NCBI RefSeq assembly: GCF_013388295.1
Contig: NZ_CP058235.1
Coordinates: forward strand, 908,001-972,000
Direction: 5' to 3'
DNA length: 64,000 nt
Origin: Bartonella alsatica
GTDB lineage: Bacteria; Pseudomonadota; Alphaproteobacteria; Rhizobiales; Rhizobiaceae
Shown here: positions 28,527-38,134 of the stretch, one piece after another
Layout: each line of letters opens with the position of its first letter
How positions within the stretch are numbered: the stretch's first letter is position 1
Program-made: the position numbers and the translations under genes
Notes under the pieces: generated by a model
Databases searched by the model: none
The model's input: only the letters and a program-made list of their open reading frames with translations
What the model was told of the DNA's origin: nothing

Positions 28527-29212
28527 AAAAAAACTCTTTTAAGCTTAATTCACACAAAACCCCTATTTCAAAAAATATCAAGAATAACCAAAAAAAGCAC
28601 CTTTCACCAACATTTAAATTTCTCTTAGAAATGGGACCATTGGTTGTATTCTTTTTTGCTAATTATAAAGGGGAATGGTTGATAAACAATATTGGAATTT
28701 TTAAAAATTTTAATAAACCTATTTTTCCTGCGACAGCTTTGTTCATGGTGGCAATCATTGTTTCTCTAAGCTTATCATGGATTTTTGTGCGAAAAATTCC
28801 TATAATGCCCCTTATCTCAGGAGTTTTTGTTCTGGTCTTTGGGTTTTTAACTCTTTGGCTTCACAATGATACTTTTATCAAAATGAAACCAACAATAATT
28901 AATAGCTTATTTGCTCTTATTCTTTTTAGTGGTATTTTTTTAAAAAAACCACTTTTGCGTTATGCTTTAGATTCTACTCTAAAACTTGACGATTTAGGAT
29001 GGCAAAAACTCACCTATCGTTGGGCATTCTTTTTCGTTTTTCTTGCGCTTTTGAATGAAATCATTTGGCGTAATTTTAGCGATAATTTTTGGACCAGTTT
29101 TAAAGTATTTGGTGTTATGCCCCTAACAATTCTCTTTGCGCTTATCCAAATGCCCCTTATTCTTAAACACTCAAAAGGTTTTTTTACAGAAAAGGACAAG
29201 TCTGATTCTTAA
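28523..29212 (+). CDS. yciB: Inner membrane septation protein YciB/IspA family
   Basis: A 229-aa polytopic protein with five or six hydrophobic segments and the family motif FLLEMGPLVVFFFANYKG near residue 33. The conserved C-terminal region WAFFFVFLALLNEIIWRN and WTSFKVFGVMPLT are also present. A Lys/Asn-rich N-terminal tail of about 30 residues is longer than in most homologues. The family is linked to cell-envelope integrity and septation. ATGA overlap with ftsY. Confidence 0.87.
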   Translation: MKKNSFKLNSHKTPISKNIKNNQKKHLSPTFKFLLEMGPLVVFFFANYKGEWLINNIGIFKNFNKPIFPATALFMVAIIVSLSLSWIFVRKIPIMPLISGVFVLVFGFLTLWLHNDTFIKMKPTIINSLFALILFSGIFLKKPLLRYALDSTLKLDDLGWQKLTYRWAFFFVFLALLNEIIWRNFSDNFWTSFKVFGVMPLTILFALIQMPLILKHSKGFFTEKDKSDS

Positions 29213-29268
29213 ACGTACATTGCCCATCACTATACATTATTTTGTAGATTTATCGCTGTAAACTATTT

Positions 29269-30051
29269 ATGGAGAGTAATGTGCTAATTGAGCAATTTAT
29301 CTGTAGAAAAGATAATTTTGGTATTCTCATTCATGATGAAAAGAATGGTCACACAGCCGCAATTGATGCACCTGAAAGTAAAGCGATTCATAGAGCTCTA
29401 AAACGTCGTAACTGGACACTTCAAGCTATTTTTGTGACTCATCATCATCACGACCATGTAGAAGCACTAGAAGAGTTAAAACAAGTTTATAAAGCTGTAG
29501 TTATTGGACCGGAAGCAGAAAAAGAAAAAATTAAACATCTTGACCAAACACTTCAACCTGATGAGTATTTTTTCTTTGGTACACACCCGCTTTTGGCTAT
29601 TTCAACACCTGGTCATACTTTAGGCGCATTATCTTACTACTTTCCTGAAGAGGATTTACTCTTTGCCGGAGACACACTTTTTTCTCTTGGTTGTGGGCGT
29701 CTTTTCGAAGGAACACCTGCGCAGATGCTGGATTCCTTAAAAAAGCTTCGCCAACTTCCGGATGAAACGCAACTTTATTGTGGTCATGAATATACCAAAA
29801 CTAATGCTCTTTTTGCACTGACTCTTGATCCACAAAACCAAAAACTTCATCAGAGAAGAGAAGAGGTTTTTTTGTTGCGTGCTAAAAATGCTATGACTTT
29901 ACCTGTAACCTTAGGACAAGAAAAAGTTACCAATCCTTTTCTTCGCTGGGATGATATTGTTCTACGAAAAAAACTTGCAATGACAGATGCAACAGATGAA
30001 GAAGTCTTTGCTGAAATCCGAAAAAGAAAAGATAATTTTAACTATGTTTAA
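29269..30051 (+). CDS. gloB: Hydroxyacylglutathione hydrolase (glyoxalase II)
   Basis: A 260-aa metallo-beta-lactamase-fold hydrolase. The binuclear metal motif is THHHHDHVEAL, further ligands are STPGHTLG, FAGDTLFSLGCGRLFEGT and LYCGHEYTK. It splits S-lactoylglutathione to lactate and glutathione, the second step of methylglyoxal detoxification. ATG 29269 lies 56 bp after yciB. Length is normal for the family. Confidence 0.92.
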   Translation: MESNVLIEQFICRKDNFGILIHDEKNGHTAAIDAPESKAIHRALKRRNWTLQAIFVTHHHHDHVEALEELKQVYKAVVIGPEAEKEKIKHLDQTLQPDEYFFFGTHPLLAISTPGHTLGALSYYFPEEDLLFAGDTLFSLGCGRLFEGTPAQMLDSLKKLRQLPDETQLYCGHEYTKTNALFALTLDPQNQKLHQRREEVFLLRAKNAMTLPVTLGQEKVTNPFLRWDDIVLRKKLAMTDATDEEVFAEIRKRKDNFNYV

Positions 30052-30517
30052 GTTTGTAGTGCATTTGTTTTTCCCTTTTATTTTTGTAATATATACTCAA
30101 GAAATAGCGACAAAGAGAATAGAAAATCGATTTTGTTTCGCCATATATCATTAGAAATTTTTCTTTAACAGAAAATTTCCTTTTAAAAATAGAATAAGCC
30201 TATAAAGGTTGTAAAGCCTTACCACAAGGACAAAAAGCACCGATATCACACTTGATAAAAGTTTTGAAAGTAGCATCTCTTTTATTTCTGCTTATCCAAA
30301 ACTAATGAAAATTTTAAGAAAAAATGGGGTTACACTCAGAAACTTCGTTCTTGATCTCATAGCCTTTCAAGCAACAATTAATAATGCTTTTCCACAATCC
30401 TGAAGAATTAAAAAAGGAGAGTGTTTTTAAGAAATTTGGAATCCGGTAAAAAATATGTACAGAATAACCGAAATTTTAAGAGCATATTGTGAATAGAATT
30501 TATATTATTTTAATCAC
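30052..30517. other. Gene-free stretch with a small coding-like relic
   Basis: No intact gene is visible in these 466 bp between convergent gloB and parB. On the minus strand, roughly 30290-30200, a stop-free segment ends in IKCDIGAFCPCGKALQPL before a stop, a Cys-rich tail that looks like a decayed zinc-binding gene end. Its upstream frame has a stop at once. No terminator was found. Confidence 0.35.
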
Positions 30518-31423
30518 TTAGTTTTGCAAACGTCTACAGATTTCATCCAATTGTTCTAATGAGGAGTAATGTATTTTTAGATCACCACCCTTTTTACCAT
30601 GTCGGATAATAACTTTCATGCCAATTACATCTGCAAGCAATTTTTCTAAAGATTTTGTCTCTGCATCTTTTTCCAAAGAAGTTCGTTTTTTGACTCTAGG
30701 ATTTGCCTGTTCGTATGCAAGTATCTCTGTTTGACGCACTGAAAGACCTTCACGAATAATTTTTTCGGCAAAATCTTGAGGATTTTCGACGGTAATAAGA
30801 CAGCGTGCATGACCAGCAGAAAGTTGCCCATCAGTTAAAAATTGCTGTACTTTTGATGGAAGTTTTAACAAACGAAGCGTATTTGCAACATGACTTCGGC
30901 TTTTTCCAATCACTTGTGCTAAATCTGCTTGCGTATATCCATGCTCATTCAGTAAAACTTCATATCCCATTGCTTCTTCGATAGGATTAAGGTCGGCACG
31001 CTGAACATTTTCGATAATTGCTAATTCTAAAGCCGTCTTATCATCCACATCTCGAATAATGACTGGCAATTGTTTTAAATTAGCTCGTTGTGCAGCACGC
31101 CACCGCCGTTCGCCAGCAATCAATTCAAACCGCTGTGGATGATTAGGCGAAGATCTTACAATAACAGGTTGAACAACACCATGCTGGCGAATTGATTGTG
31201 CCAAATTATCAAGTTCTGAATCGGTAAAATGGCGCCGTGGATTGTGTGGATTACACGAAATAGATTCAAGTGGGATAAGTCGCTCAGAAAATGTAGAAAC
31301 TGTACTAAACTCTGCTAATTTTTCAGCATTTTGTGAACGTGTAAGACTATTATTCAAATTGATATCACCAATCAATGCTGCCAATCCACGTCCTAATCTT
31401 TTTTTTGATTGATCATCATTCAT
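30518..31423 (-). CDS. parB: Chromosome partitioning protein ParB
   Basis: A 301-aa CTPase and parS-binding clamp. Residues include the N-terminal RLGRGLAALIGD, NPHNPRRHF, the CTP-binding GERRWRAAQ, NVQRADLNPIEEA, and the helix-turn-helix QADLAQVIGKSRSHVANTLR. It spreads from parS and works with ParA to segregate the origin. parS-like sites lie upstream in the same operon (rsmG and mnmG-mnmE gap). It follows parA with a 47-bp gap. Confidence 0.95.
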   Translation of the reverse strand: MNDDQSKKRLGRGLAALIGDINLNNSLTRSQNAEKLAEFSTVSTFSERLIPLESISCNPHNPRRHFTDSELDNLAQSIRQHGVVQPVIVRSSPNHPQRFELIAGERRWRAAQRANLKQLPVIIRDVDDKTALELAIIENVQRADLNPIEEAMGYEVLLNEHGYTQADLAQVIGKSRSHVANTLRLLKLPSKVQQFLTDGQLSAGHARCLITVENPQDFAEKIIREGLSVRQTEILAYEQANPRVKKRTSLEKDAETKSLEKLLADVIGMKVIIRHGKKGGDLKIHYSSLEQLDEICRRLQN

Positions 31424-31470
31424 AATCTTGCTCTTTGAGTTTTCTTTACAAAAATTATTTTTTTACATTT

Positions 31471-32268
31471 CTAAGCAGCAGCGTATGCTTGTTTTTCACG
31501 TTGAATCATTTCCGACGCCAGACGCAAATAAGCCTGACTACCTGCACACTTTAGATCATAAAGCAATACTGGTTTACCGAAAGAAGGAGCTTCTGATACC
31601 CGCACATTTCTTGGAATAACGGTACGGTAAACTTTATCTCCCATAAAAGAACGTACATCTTCAACAACTTGATTTGAAAGATTATTACGTCCATCATACA
31701 TGGTAAGAACAATACCTTGAATTTCTAAAGATGGATTAAGAACAGATCGTACTTGTTTTACTGTTTCAAGTAATTGACTTAAACCTTCAAGTGCTAAAAA
31801 CTCGCATTGCATAGGTACTAAAATAGAATCTGCTGCACCCATAGCATTGAGTGTTAGAAGATTAAGTGATGGAGGACAATCAATTAAAATATAACTGAAT
31901 TTTCTTTCCATCTTTGGATCATCATAAAGTGCCTTACGTAACCGTTGAATACGATCTTTTGATGAAGAAATTTCCATTTCTACACCTAAAAGATCGAGAG
32001 TTGAAGGCACAATATAGAGATTTGGTACAGCTGTTTTTAAAGCTGCTTTTGTCACTGAAATTCCCAAAACCAAAACATCATACGAGGACAAAGGACGGCT
32101 ATTACGATCTATTCCTAATCCTGTACTGGCATTGCCTTGTGGATCAACATCCATAATTAAAACATTTTCTCCAATGGCTGCTAAAGCTGTTGCAAGATTA
32201 ATTGCTGTGGTTGTTTTTCCGACCCCACCTTTTTGGTTTGCAATAGCGATAATCCGTGTTTCGCTCAT
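31471..32268 (-). CDS. parA: Chromosome partitioning ATPase ParA
   Basis: A 265-aa deviant Walker ATPase. The motif NQKGGVGKTTTAINLATALA (residues 11-30) holds the signature Lys, with a Walker A' Asp in VLIMDVDPQGNAST and the switch DCPPSLNLLTLNAM. It drives ParB-parS complexes along the nucleoid. It starts 6 bp after rsmG. The neighbours rsmG and mnmG mark it as the chromosomal par locus. Confidence 0.95.
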   Translation of the reverse strand: MSETRIIAIANQKGGVGKTTTAINLATALAAIGENVLIMDVDPQGNASTGLGIDRNSRPLSSYDVLVLGISVTKAALKTAVPNLYIVPSTLDLLGVEMEISSSKDRIQRLRKALYDDPKMERKFSYILIDCPPSLNLLTLNAMGAADSILVPMQCEFLALEGLSQLLETVKQVRSVLNPSLEIQGIVLTMYDGRNNLSNQVVEDVRSFMGDKVYRTVIPRNVRVSEAPSFGKPVLLYDLKCAGSQAYLRLASEMIQREKQAYAAA

Positions 32269-32274
32269 TTTGCT

Positions 32275-32922
32275 TTACCCTCTACATGATCGAATATGAG
32301 AAACTTCTAAAATAACAGAATTTTCATCAATTTTACTTTTATGTTTTAGCAGATCAAATTGCCAATTGGCAGAGGCATTTTTTATTTCTGTAGAGTAATC
32401 CCGTCCTTTTTGCAAAAGAGCTATTGTTTTTTGTGTTAATAAAGGGAAAATAAGCCTTAAAAGATCATCAAGCGAAGCTAATCCACGAGCTGTTATAACT
32501 TCTGGTGTCCTTATTTTTTTGTACACATCCTCAATTCTACAGTGATAAACTGTTGCTGGAAGATCCAGTTGAGCAATAACTGTTCGTAAAAAAGCTACTT
32601 TTTTTCCATTACTTTCAACAAGGTCAATGTGTCCTGCTTTTTTTTCCTTCAGAAAAATAGCAATAACAATTGCGGGAAAACCACCACCTGATCCAAGATC
32701 ACACCAATGCAGAAAATCACGATATAAAGGATATATTTGTGCCGAATCTAAAATATGACGTACCCACAGAACTGGTATTGTTGTAGCGGATATTAGATTA
32801 ATATGCATATTCCACTGCATTAATAAAGTTTCAAATCGTATTAAATATTCCATCGTTTCACGTGAAACAGAAGGAACTATATTTAAGAGCGCTTGATATT
32901 TTTGTTCTGTCGAAAGATTCAT
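32275..32922 (-). CDS. rsmG: 16S rRNA (guanine527-N7)-methyltransferase RsmG
   Basis: A 215-aa SAM methyltransferase with the binding motif CDLGSGGGFPAIVIAI and the following VESNGKKVAFLRTV. It methylates G527 in 16S rRNA; loss in other bacteria gives low streptomycin resistance. The N-terminal VSRET is encoded by a parS-like site. It directly abuts mnmG with no gap. Length fits the family. Confidence 0.93.
   Translation of the reverse strand: MNLSTEQKYQALLNIVPSVSRETMEYLIRFETLLMQWNMHINLISATTIPVLWVRHILDSAQIYPLYRDFLHWCDLGSGGGFPAIVIAIFLKEKKAGHIDLVESNGKKVAFLRTVIAQLDLPATVYHCRIEDVYKKIRTPEVITARGLASLDDLLRLIFPLLTQKTIALLQKGRDYSTEIKNASANWQFDLLKHKSKIDENSVILEVSHIRSCRG
32854..32869. other. parS-like site inside rsmG
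   Basis: CGTTTCACGTGAAACA matches canonical parS at 15 of 16 positions (only the first base differs) with a perfect 14-base palindrome. It lies in the coding sequence and encodes VSRET. It is about 1.4 kb from parB. Confidence 0.88.
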
Positions 32923-34791
32923 TTAAGCTATTTTAGCCTTTTCACGTCGTTGACGTTGAATATACGTAATAATAAGCGATAATGCTGCAGGTGTCATACC
33001 ATCAATTTTTTGTGCATCAGCAATCGAACGCGGCGAAATTTTTTGAATTTTTGTTTTAAGTTCATTTGAAAGACCCGAAATCGACTGAATATCAAGAGTA
33101 GAGGGAATTTCTAGACGTTCATCTCGCTGAAGAGAAGCAATATCTTGTGCTTGTTTTTCTAAATAAACTGCATATTGTGCTTCAATTTCTAAAGATTCAA
33201 CAGTTTTACAATCAATTGACTTTAATTGTGGCCAAAAATGTGAAAGGCGTTCTAAAGTCATATGAGGATAAGAAAGAAGATCATAAGCCGAGCGTCGGAT
33301 TCCATCGTGATTGATTTGTAATCCATAAGCGGATGCTTCATTAGGCGTTAGAAAAAGCTCTTGGCACATTGATCGTGCTTGATCAAGACGTTGTTGTTTT
33401 TTCTTATAACAATCCCAACGTAATTTACTTACAATACCCCATTTTTGTGCTAAAGGTGTTAAACGAGTATCAGCATTATCAGAACGCAAAGACAAACGAA
33501 ATTCAGCACGTGATGTAAACATTCGATAAGGCTCACAAACCCCACGCGAAACTAAATCATCAACCATTACTCCTATATAAGCTGTAGAACGACTTATAAC
33601 AATTTCACCTAAACCACCTACTTTACGTGCAGCATTCAAGCCAGCTAAAAGACCTTGTGCAGCAGCTTCCTCATAACCTGTTGTACCATTAATTTGACCT
33701 GCTAAAAAAAATCCTTTTAAACAGCGTAATTCTAAGGTTCTAGTTAATTGTTGTGGATTAACAAAATCATATTCAATAGCATAACCAGGTTGTAAGATTG
33801 TAACATTTTCTAATCCTTCAATAGTTCTCAATAAAGAAAGTTGTATATCTTCAGGAAGAGAAGTAGAAAGACCATTTGGATAAATAGTATCATCATTTAA
33901 TCCCTCTGGTTCCAAAAAAATTTGATGTCCATCACGTTCTCCAAACTTAACGATTTTATCTTCAATAGAAGGACAATAACGTGGACCTAACCCTTCAATA
34001 GCTCCAGAATACAAAGCAGATCGATGAACATTTTCACGAATAATTTCATGTGTTTTTGTATTTGTACGTGTTATTGCACATTCAATTTGGGGCTGTTTAA
34101 TTTTTTCTGTTAAAAGAGAGAAGGGAACTGGATCTTCATCAGCTTGCTGTTTTGAAAGGCGTTCCCAATGAATTGTTTTTTTACTAATACGTGCCGGAGT
34201 TCCTGTTTTTAATCTTCCAAGATTTATATTATAACTTTTTAAACGTTCAGCAAGTTGTACACTTGATTGATCTCCCATACGCCCAGACATTCGTGTTTTA
34301 TTTCCAATATGAATAAGTCCATTTAAAAAAGTACCTGTTGTTAAAACAACAGCACTGGAAAAAAGTATCCCTTTATTTTTTAAAACAACACCTGAAACAC
34401 TATTATCTTTAACAATCAAATCAATAACTTCATCTTCGATAAGAATGAGATTATCTTGTTCTTGTAAAAATTCTTGAATTGCTTTTTTATAGAGTTGTCT
34501 ATCAGCTTGTGTACGTGGTCCCCTTACCGCTGGTCCTTTACGTCTATTAAGAAGTCTAAATTGAATTCCAGCAGCATCTGCTGCTTTTCCCATAAGACCA
34601 TCCAAAGCATCTATTTCACGAACTAGATGCCCTTTTCCAAGACCACCAATAGCAGGATTACAGGACATTGTTCCTATGGATGCTATTTTATGTGTAATAA
34701 GAGCTGTCTGTGCTCCAACACGCGCTGAAGCTGAAGCAGCTTCACAGCCAGCATGGCCACCTCCAACAACAATGACATCATATGATTGCAT
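32923..34791 (-). CDS. mnmG: tRNA uridine 5-carboxymethylaminomethyl modification enzyme MnmG
   Basis: A 622-aa FAD enzyme. The FAD motif is [20 protein letters not shown] (residues 8-27), with [20 protein letters not shown] and [14 protein letters not shown]-terminal helical domain contacts MnmE and tRNA. With MnmE it makes cmnm5U34 in tRNA. It lies between rsmG and mnmE; a parS-like site is 30 bp upstream of its start. Length matches. Confidence 0.95.
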   Translation of the reverse strand: MQSYDVIVVGGGHAGCEAASASARVGAQTALITHKIASIGTMSCNPAIGGLGKGHLVREIDALDGLMGKAADAAGIQFRLLNRRKGPAVRGPRTQADRQLYKKAIQEFLQEQDNLILIEDEVIDLIVKDNSVSGVVLKNKGILFSSAVVLTTGTFLNGLIHIGNKTRMSGRMGDQSSVQLAERLKSYNINLGRLKTGTPARISKKTIHWERLSKQQADEDPVPFSLLTEKIKQPQIECAITRTNTKTHEIIRENVHRSALYSGAIEGLGPRYCPSIEDKIVKFGERDGHQIFLEPEGLNDDTIYPNGLSTSLPEDIQLSLLRTIEGLENVTILQPGYAIEYDFVNPQQLTRTLELRCLKGFFLAGQINGTTGYEEAAAQGLLAGLNAARKVGGLGEIVISRSTAYIGVMVDDLVSRGVCEPYRMFTSRAEFRLSLRSDNADTRLTPLAQKWGIVSKLRWDCYKKKQQRLDQARSMCQELFLTPNEASAYGLQINHDGIRRSAYDLLSYPHMTLERLSHFWPQLKSIDCKTVESLEIEAQYAVYLEKQAQDIASLQRDERLEIPSTLDIQSISGLSNELKTKIQKISPRSIADAQKIDGMTPAALSLIITYIQRQRREKAKIA

Positions 34792-34821
34792 TAAGCTTTA
34801 TCCCATAGAGAACTGTTCCAA

Positions 34822-34837
34822 AGTTTCACGTGAAACA
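34822..34837. other. parS-like site between mnmG and mnmE (1)
   Basis: AGTTTCACGTGAAACA matches canonical parS at 15 of 16 positions (first base differs) with a perfect 14-base palindrome. It sits in the 110-bp gap upstream of mnmG, about 49 bp from the second site. Confidence 0.9.
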
Positions 34838-34885
34838 GAATATAGAGAATACATGATCTTTTTAATCTGTCTATGAAATAATCAA

Positions 34886-34901
34886 TGTTTCACGTGAATC
34901 A
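34886..34901. other. parS-like site between mnmG and mnmE (2)
   Basis: TGTTTCACGTGAATCA matches canonical parS at 15 of 16 positions (position 14 differs). It ends one base before the mnmE stop codon, forming a pair with the site at 34822. Confidence 0.85.
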
Positions 34902-36206
34902 TTACTTGCCAACACAAAATTCCGAAAAAATAATATCAAGCAAATCCTCAACATCTATATCGCCCGTAATTTTTCCAAGAAAATCACTTGCACGACGAAG
35001 ATATTCCGCACGTAAACTTAAATCAAGATCATAATTTATAGAAGCCTCAATTTCTTTAACAGCCTCTTTTAATAATTGAAGTTGCCTTTTACGTGCTGGA
35101 ATAAGATTTCCAATTTCAGTAGAACGATGTGAACAAAATGACTCAAGTTCCTTAATAAAATGATCAAAATTTAAACCTGTGGATGCAGAAAACTGTATTA
35201 AAAAATGGGATTCATTTTTTTTACAAAGATCAAGCTTATTACCGACACACCATATTTCAGCCGAAGTTTCTGGTAATTTGATCTCCTTTGGCTTTACCAT
35301 ATCATAAACCAAAATAACCAAATCAGCGTCTCTAACATGCTGTTTTGCGACTTCTATTCCTAATTGTTCGATTTTGTTTTCTGTTTCTCTAAAACCAGCA
35401 GTATCTGTTAAAAAAACCGGCAAACCACCAAGAACAAATCTTACTTCTAAAGCATCCCGAGTTGTTCCTTCTTCTTCTGTTACAATAGCGACAGGTTTTC
35501 CAGCTAAACGATTTACAATACTTGATTTTCCAGAATTTGGAGCTCCAGCAATAACAATTTTTAACCCATCACGTAATATACTTGCACGCTCTCCTTCAGC
35601 AATATGGTTTCGAAGAGAAATACAAAGATTTTCCACATCTTTCCATACTTTATCAGATATAGAATCTGGAATATCAGCCTCATCAAAAAAATCAAGCTCC
35701 GCTTCAATAAAAGCACGTGCTTTCATAAGTTTATTGCGCCAATCGCGATAAAGTGTTGTTAAACGTCCACTTGCACCCATAATCGCTAAACGCCGCTGAC
35801 TTTCTGTCTCTGCCTCTATTAAATCAGCAAGACCTTCTGCTTGAACAAGATCTAACTTTCCTTTCATAAACGCACGACGCGAAAACTCACCTGCCTCTGC
35901 AATACGGCAACCAGAAAATGTAGATAATTCATCGAGAAAACGATTTACAACTGCTTTTCCTCCATGCAAATGAAATTCTGCACAATCTTCCCCTGTGAAA
36001 CTATGAGGAGCAGGAAAAAAAACAGTCAAAGCAGAATCTAAAAAGCTACCGTCACGAGCAGTAAGATTTCCATAATGCATAAACCTGGGCTTGGGTAAAC
36101 AACCACAAAGCGTATTAACAACATTTATTACATGAGGGCCAGAAAGTCGAATGACAGCAACCCCTGAAGGCAACAATCCACTCGAAACAGCAAAGATTGT
36201 ATCCAC
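34902..36206 (-). CDS. mnmE: tRNA modification GTPase MnmE
   Basis: A 434-aa GTPase with a folate-binding N-terminal domain, a helical domain and an inserted G domain: GAPNSGKSSIVNRLAG, TTRD (EGTTRDALE), DTAGFRETENKIEQLGI and the NKLD motif. The C-terminus is FCVGK, where most homologues have CIGK with the same Cys. It partners MnmG in wobble-uridine modification. It follows rho by 28 bp. Confidence 0.94.
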   Translation of the reverse strand: MDTIFAVSSGLLPSGVAVIRLSGPHVINVVNTLCGCLPKPRFMHYGNLTARDGSFLDSALTVFFPAPHSFTGEDCAEFHLHGGKAVVNRFLDELSTFSGCRIAEAGEFSRRAFMKGKLDLVQAEGLADLIEAETESQRRLAIMGASGRLTTLYRDWRNKLMKARAFIEAELDFFDEADIPDSISDKVWKDVENLCISLRNHIAEGERASILRDGLKIVIAGAPNSGKSSIVNRLAGKPVAIVTEEEGTTRDALEVRFVLGGLPVFLTDTAGFRETENKIEQLGIEVAKQHVRDADLVILVYDMVKPKEIKLPETSAEIWCVGNKLDLCKKNESHFLIQFSASTGLNFDHFIKELESFCSHRSTEIGNLIPARKRQLQLLKEAVKEIEASINYDLDLSLRAEYLRRASDFLGKITGDIDVEDLLDIIFSEFCVGK

Positions 36207-36234
36207 AGGATGTATCCTAACAAAAATAATATTT

Positions 36235-37500
36235 TTATGTATTCATTGAATCAAAAAACTCACTATTATTTTTAGTTTGTTTTAATTTATCAATCAAAAA
36301 TTCAATCGCATCTGTAACATTCATAGGTGCTAAAATACGACGAAGTACAAAAATTTTGTGTAAATCTTGTCGTGCAACTAAGAGTTCTTCTTTGCGTGTT
36401 CCTGACTTTAAGATATCCATAGCTGGGAAAATACGTTTATCAGCAACTTTACGATCAAGAACAATTTCTGAATTACCTGTTCCTTTAAACTCTTCAAAAA
36501 TAACTTCATCCATACGACTACCAGTATCAATCAAAGCCGTTGCAATAATAGTTAAAGACCCACCTTCTTCAATGTTACGTGCTGCACCAAAAAAACGTTT
36601 TGGACGTTGTAAAGCATTTGCATCCACACCACCTGTTAAAACTTTACCTGATGAAGGAACAACCGTGTTATATGCACGCCCAAGACGTGTAATAGAATCG
36701 AGAAGAATAACAACATCACGCCCATGTTCAACGAGGCGTTTAGCTTTTTCAATAACCATCTCAGCCACTTGAACATGACGTATTGCTGGTTCATCAAAAG
36801 TAGAAGAAACCACCTCTCCTTTAACAGAACGCTGCATATCAGTAACTTCTTCTGGTCGTTCATCTATTAAAAGAACAATGAGATAACACTCAGGATGATT
36901 GGTGGTGATAGAATGAGCAATATTTTGAAGTAAAACCGTTTTACCTGTTCGAGGAGGGGCTACAATTAATCCTCGCTGACCTTTTCCCAACGGAGAGATC
37001 AAATCGATCACCCGTGATGACATATCCTTTTCTGTAGGATCTTGTATTTCCATCTGAAAACGTTCATTTGAATAAAGGGGAGTGAGATTATCAAAGTGTA
37101 TTTTATAACGAATTTTTTCAGGATCTTCAAAATTAATTGTATTAATTTTAAGAAGAGCAAAATAACGTTCTCCTTCTTTTGGACTTCGTATGGGACCTTC
37201 AACAGTATCGCCTGTTTTTAAAGAAAAAGACTGAATTTGTGCAGGTGAAAGATAAATATCATCAGGACCCGGAAGATAATTAGCATCAGCAGATCGCAAA
37301 AATCCAAATCCGTCTTGTAAAACTTCAACAACTCCTTCTCCTATAATTTCTACATCTTGCGAAGCAAGTTTTTTCAAGATAGCAAACATTAATTCTTGCT
37401 TGCGCATCAAAGAAGCATTTTCAACTTCCAATGTTTCAGCAAAAGAAACAAGTTCAACGGGATTTTTACTTTTAAGTTCTTGTAGTTTCATTTCTTGCAT
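36235..37500 (-). CDS. rho: Transcription termination factor Rho
   Basis: A 421-aa RNA-dependent helicase. The N-terminal helical region ([20 protein letters not shown]) and the cold-shock-like RNA-binding domain ([20 protein letters not shown]) precede the motor: P-loop [38 protein letters not shown] and the Q/R loops near [19 protein letters not shown]. The P-loop has Thr where E. coli has Ala. It is the first gene left of the proposed origin and heads the rho-mnmE-mnmG-rsmG-parAB run. Confidence 0.95.
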   Translation of the reverse strand: MQEMKLQELKSKNPVELVSFAETLEVENASLMRKQELMFAILKKLASQDVEIIGEGVVEVLQDGFGFLRSADANYLPGPDDIYLSPAQIQSFSLKTGDTVEGPIRSPKEGERYFALLKINTINFEDPEKIRYKIHFDNLTPLYSNERFQMEIQDPTEKDMSSRVIDLISPLGKGQRGLIVAPPRTGKTVLLQNIAHSITTNHPECYLIVLLIDERPEEVTDMQRSVKGEVVSSTFDEPAIRHVQVAEMVIEKAKRLVEHGRDVVILLDSITRLGRAYNTVVPSSGKVLTGGVDANALQRPKRFFGAARNIEEGGSLTIIATALIDTGSRMDEVIFEEFKGTGNSEIVLDRKVADKRIFPAMDILKSGTRKEELLVARQDLHKIFVLRRILAPMNVTDAIEFLIDKLKQTKNNSEFFDSMNT

Positions 37501-38134
37501 GAAAAATATGCTCTTTAATAAATAGGAAACAAACCTTGAATTAATTATGGAAATTTAGAAAGCGAAATATTCTTATAGGAAAAGATTACTGTACACTCAA
37601 TTTTTTCAATCTGCAAGCACCATTTATACAAATTATTTTTGCATATAGTGAAGTAAATATATAAAGAAATCAATTATGTAAATTGATACATTCGGAAATG
37701 AATACTTTATAAAAAATTTAAATAATATTCAACTAAACTTAAATAAAACATCGTTATATATAATATAAATATGAAATAATATTTATTTTTTAAAATATAT
37801 ATTAAGTGAATTTACAAAATTATTTTAATTTTTCAAGCTAATTTTTATATCAATAAATTTGAAAGAAGAGAGATTATTCTTATTAAAATCTGTGTTTAAT
37901 GTGAATTATTAATTATGCATTATTTATCCTCAATTTTATGCACAAATATAAAAAAGAAAAAAACAAATATAACATTATTTTAAAGATATTATCCCCATCC
38001 TTTCTTCATAAGAGGAGATTAGTTATCATAACTATACAGTTTGTGTATAATAATGGAAAGTTTTTTCTGAGTTTTAGTTTTTTAAAAATTAATGAGCATA
38101 TATACACATTTGTTAACAAGGAGTTAAAATTTTT
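37501..38134. other. Probable chromosomal replication origin (oriC)
   Basis: A 634-bp, very AT-rich gap without genes. Genes on the left run leftward and genes on the right run rightward. Two perfect DnaA boxes (TTATNCACA) occur, TTATGCACA at 37936-37944 and its reverse form TGTGTATAA at 38042-38050. Single-mismatch copies are at 37924-37932 (TTATCCTCA), 37989-37997 (TTATCCCCA) and 38100-38108 (ATATACACA). A nearly pure A/T block at 37620-37920 could be the unwinding element. A perfect CtrA box is at 38113-38127. In Caulobacter and Agrobacterium the origin lies beside the same DUF299 gene. The short ORF at 37938 is not convincing. Confidence 0.75.
38113..38127 (+). promoter_or_regulatory. CtrA box overlapping a Shine-Dalgarno
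   Basis: TTAACAAGGAGTTAA is a perfect TTAA-N7-TTAA CtrA recognition site. Its spacer contains AAGGAG, the ribosome binding site of the DUF299 gene that starts with GTG at 38135. In Caulobacter CtrA bound at the origin blocks initiation. A single occurrence could arise by chance in AT-rich DNA, so location is the main support. Confidence 0.55.

Noticed and set aside
36356..36772. 138-codon ORF antisense to rho
   Set aside because: Composition mirrors the rho codons and it has no motif; rho is complete.
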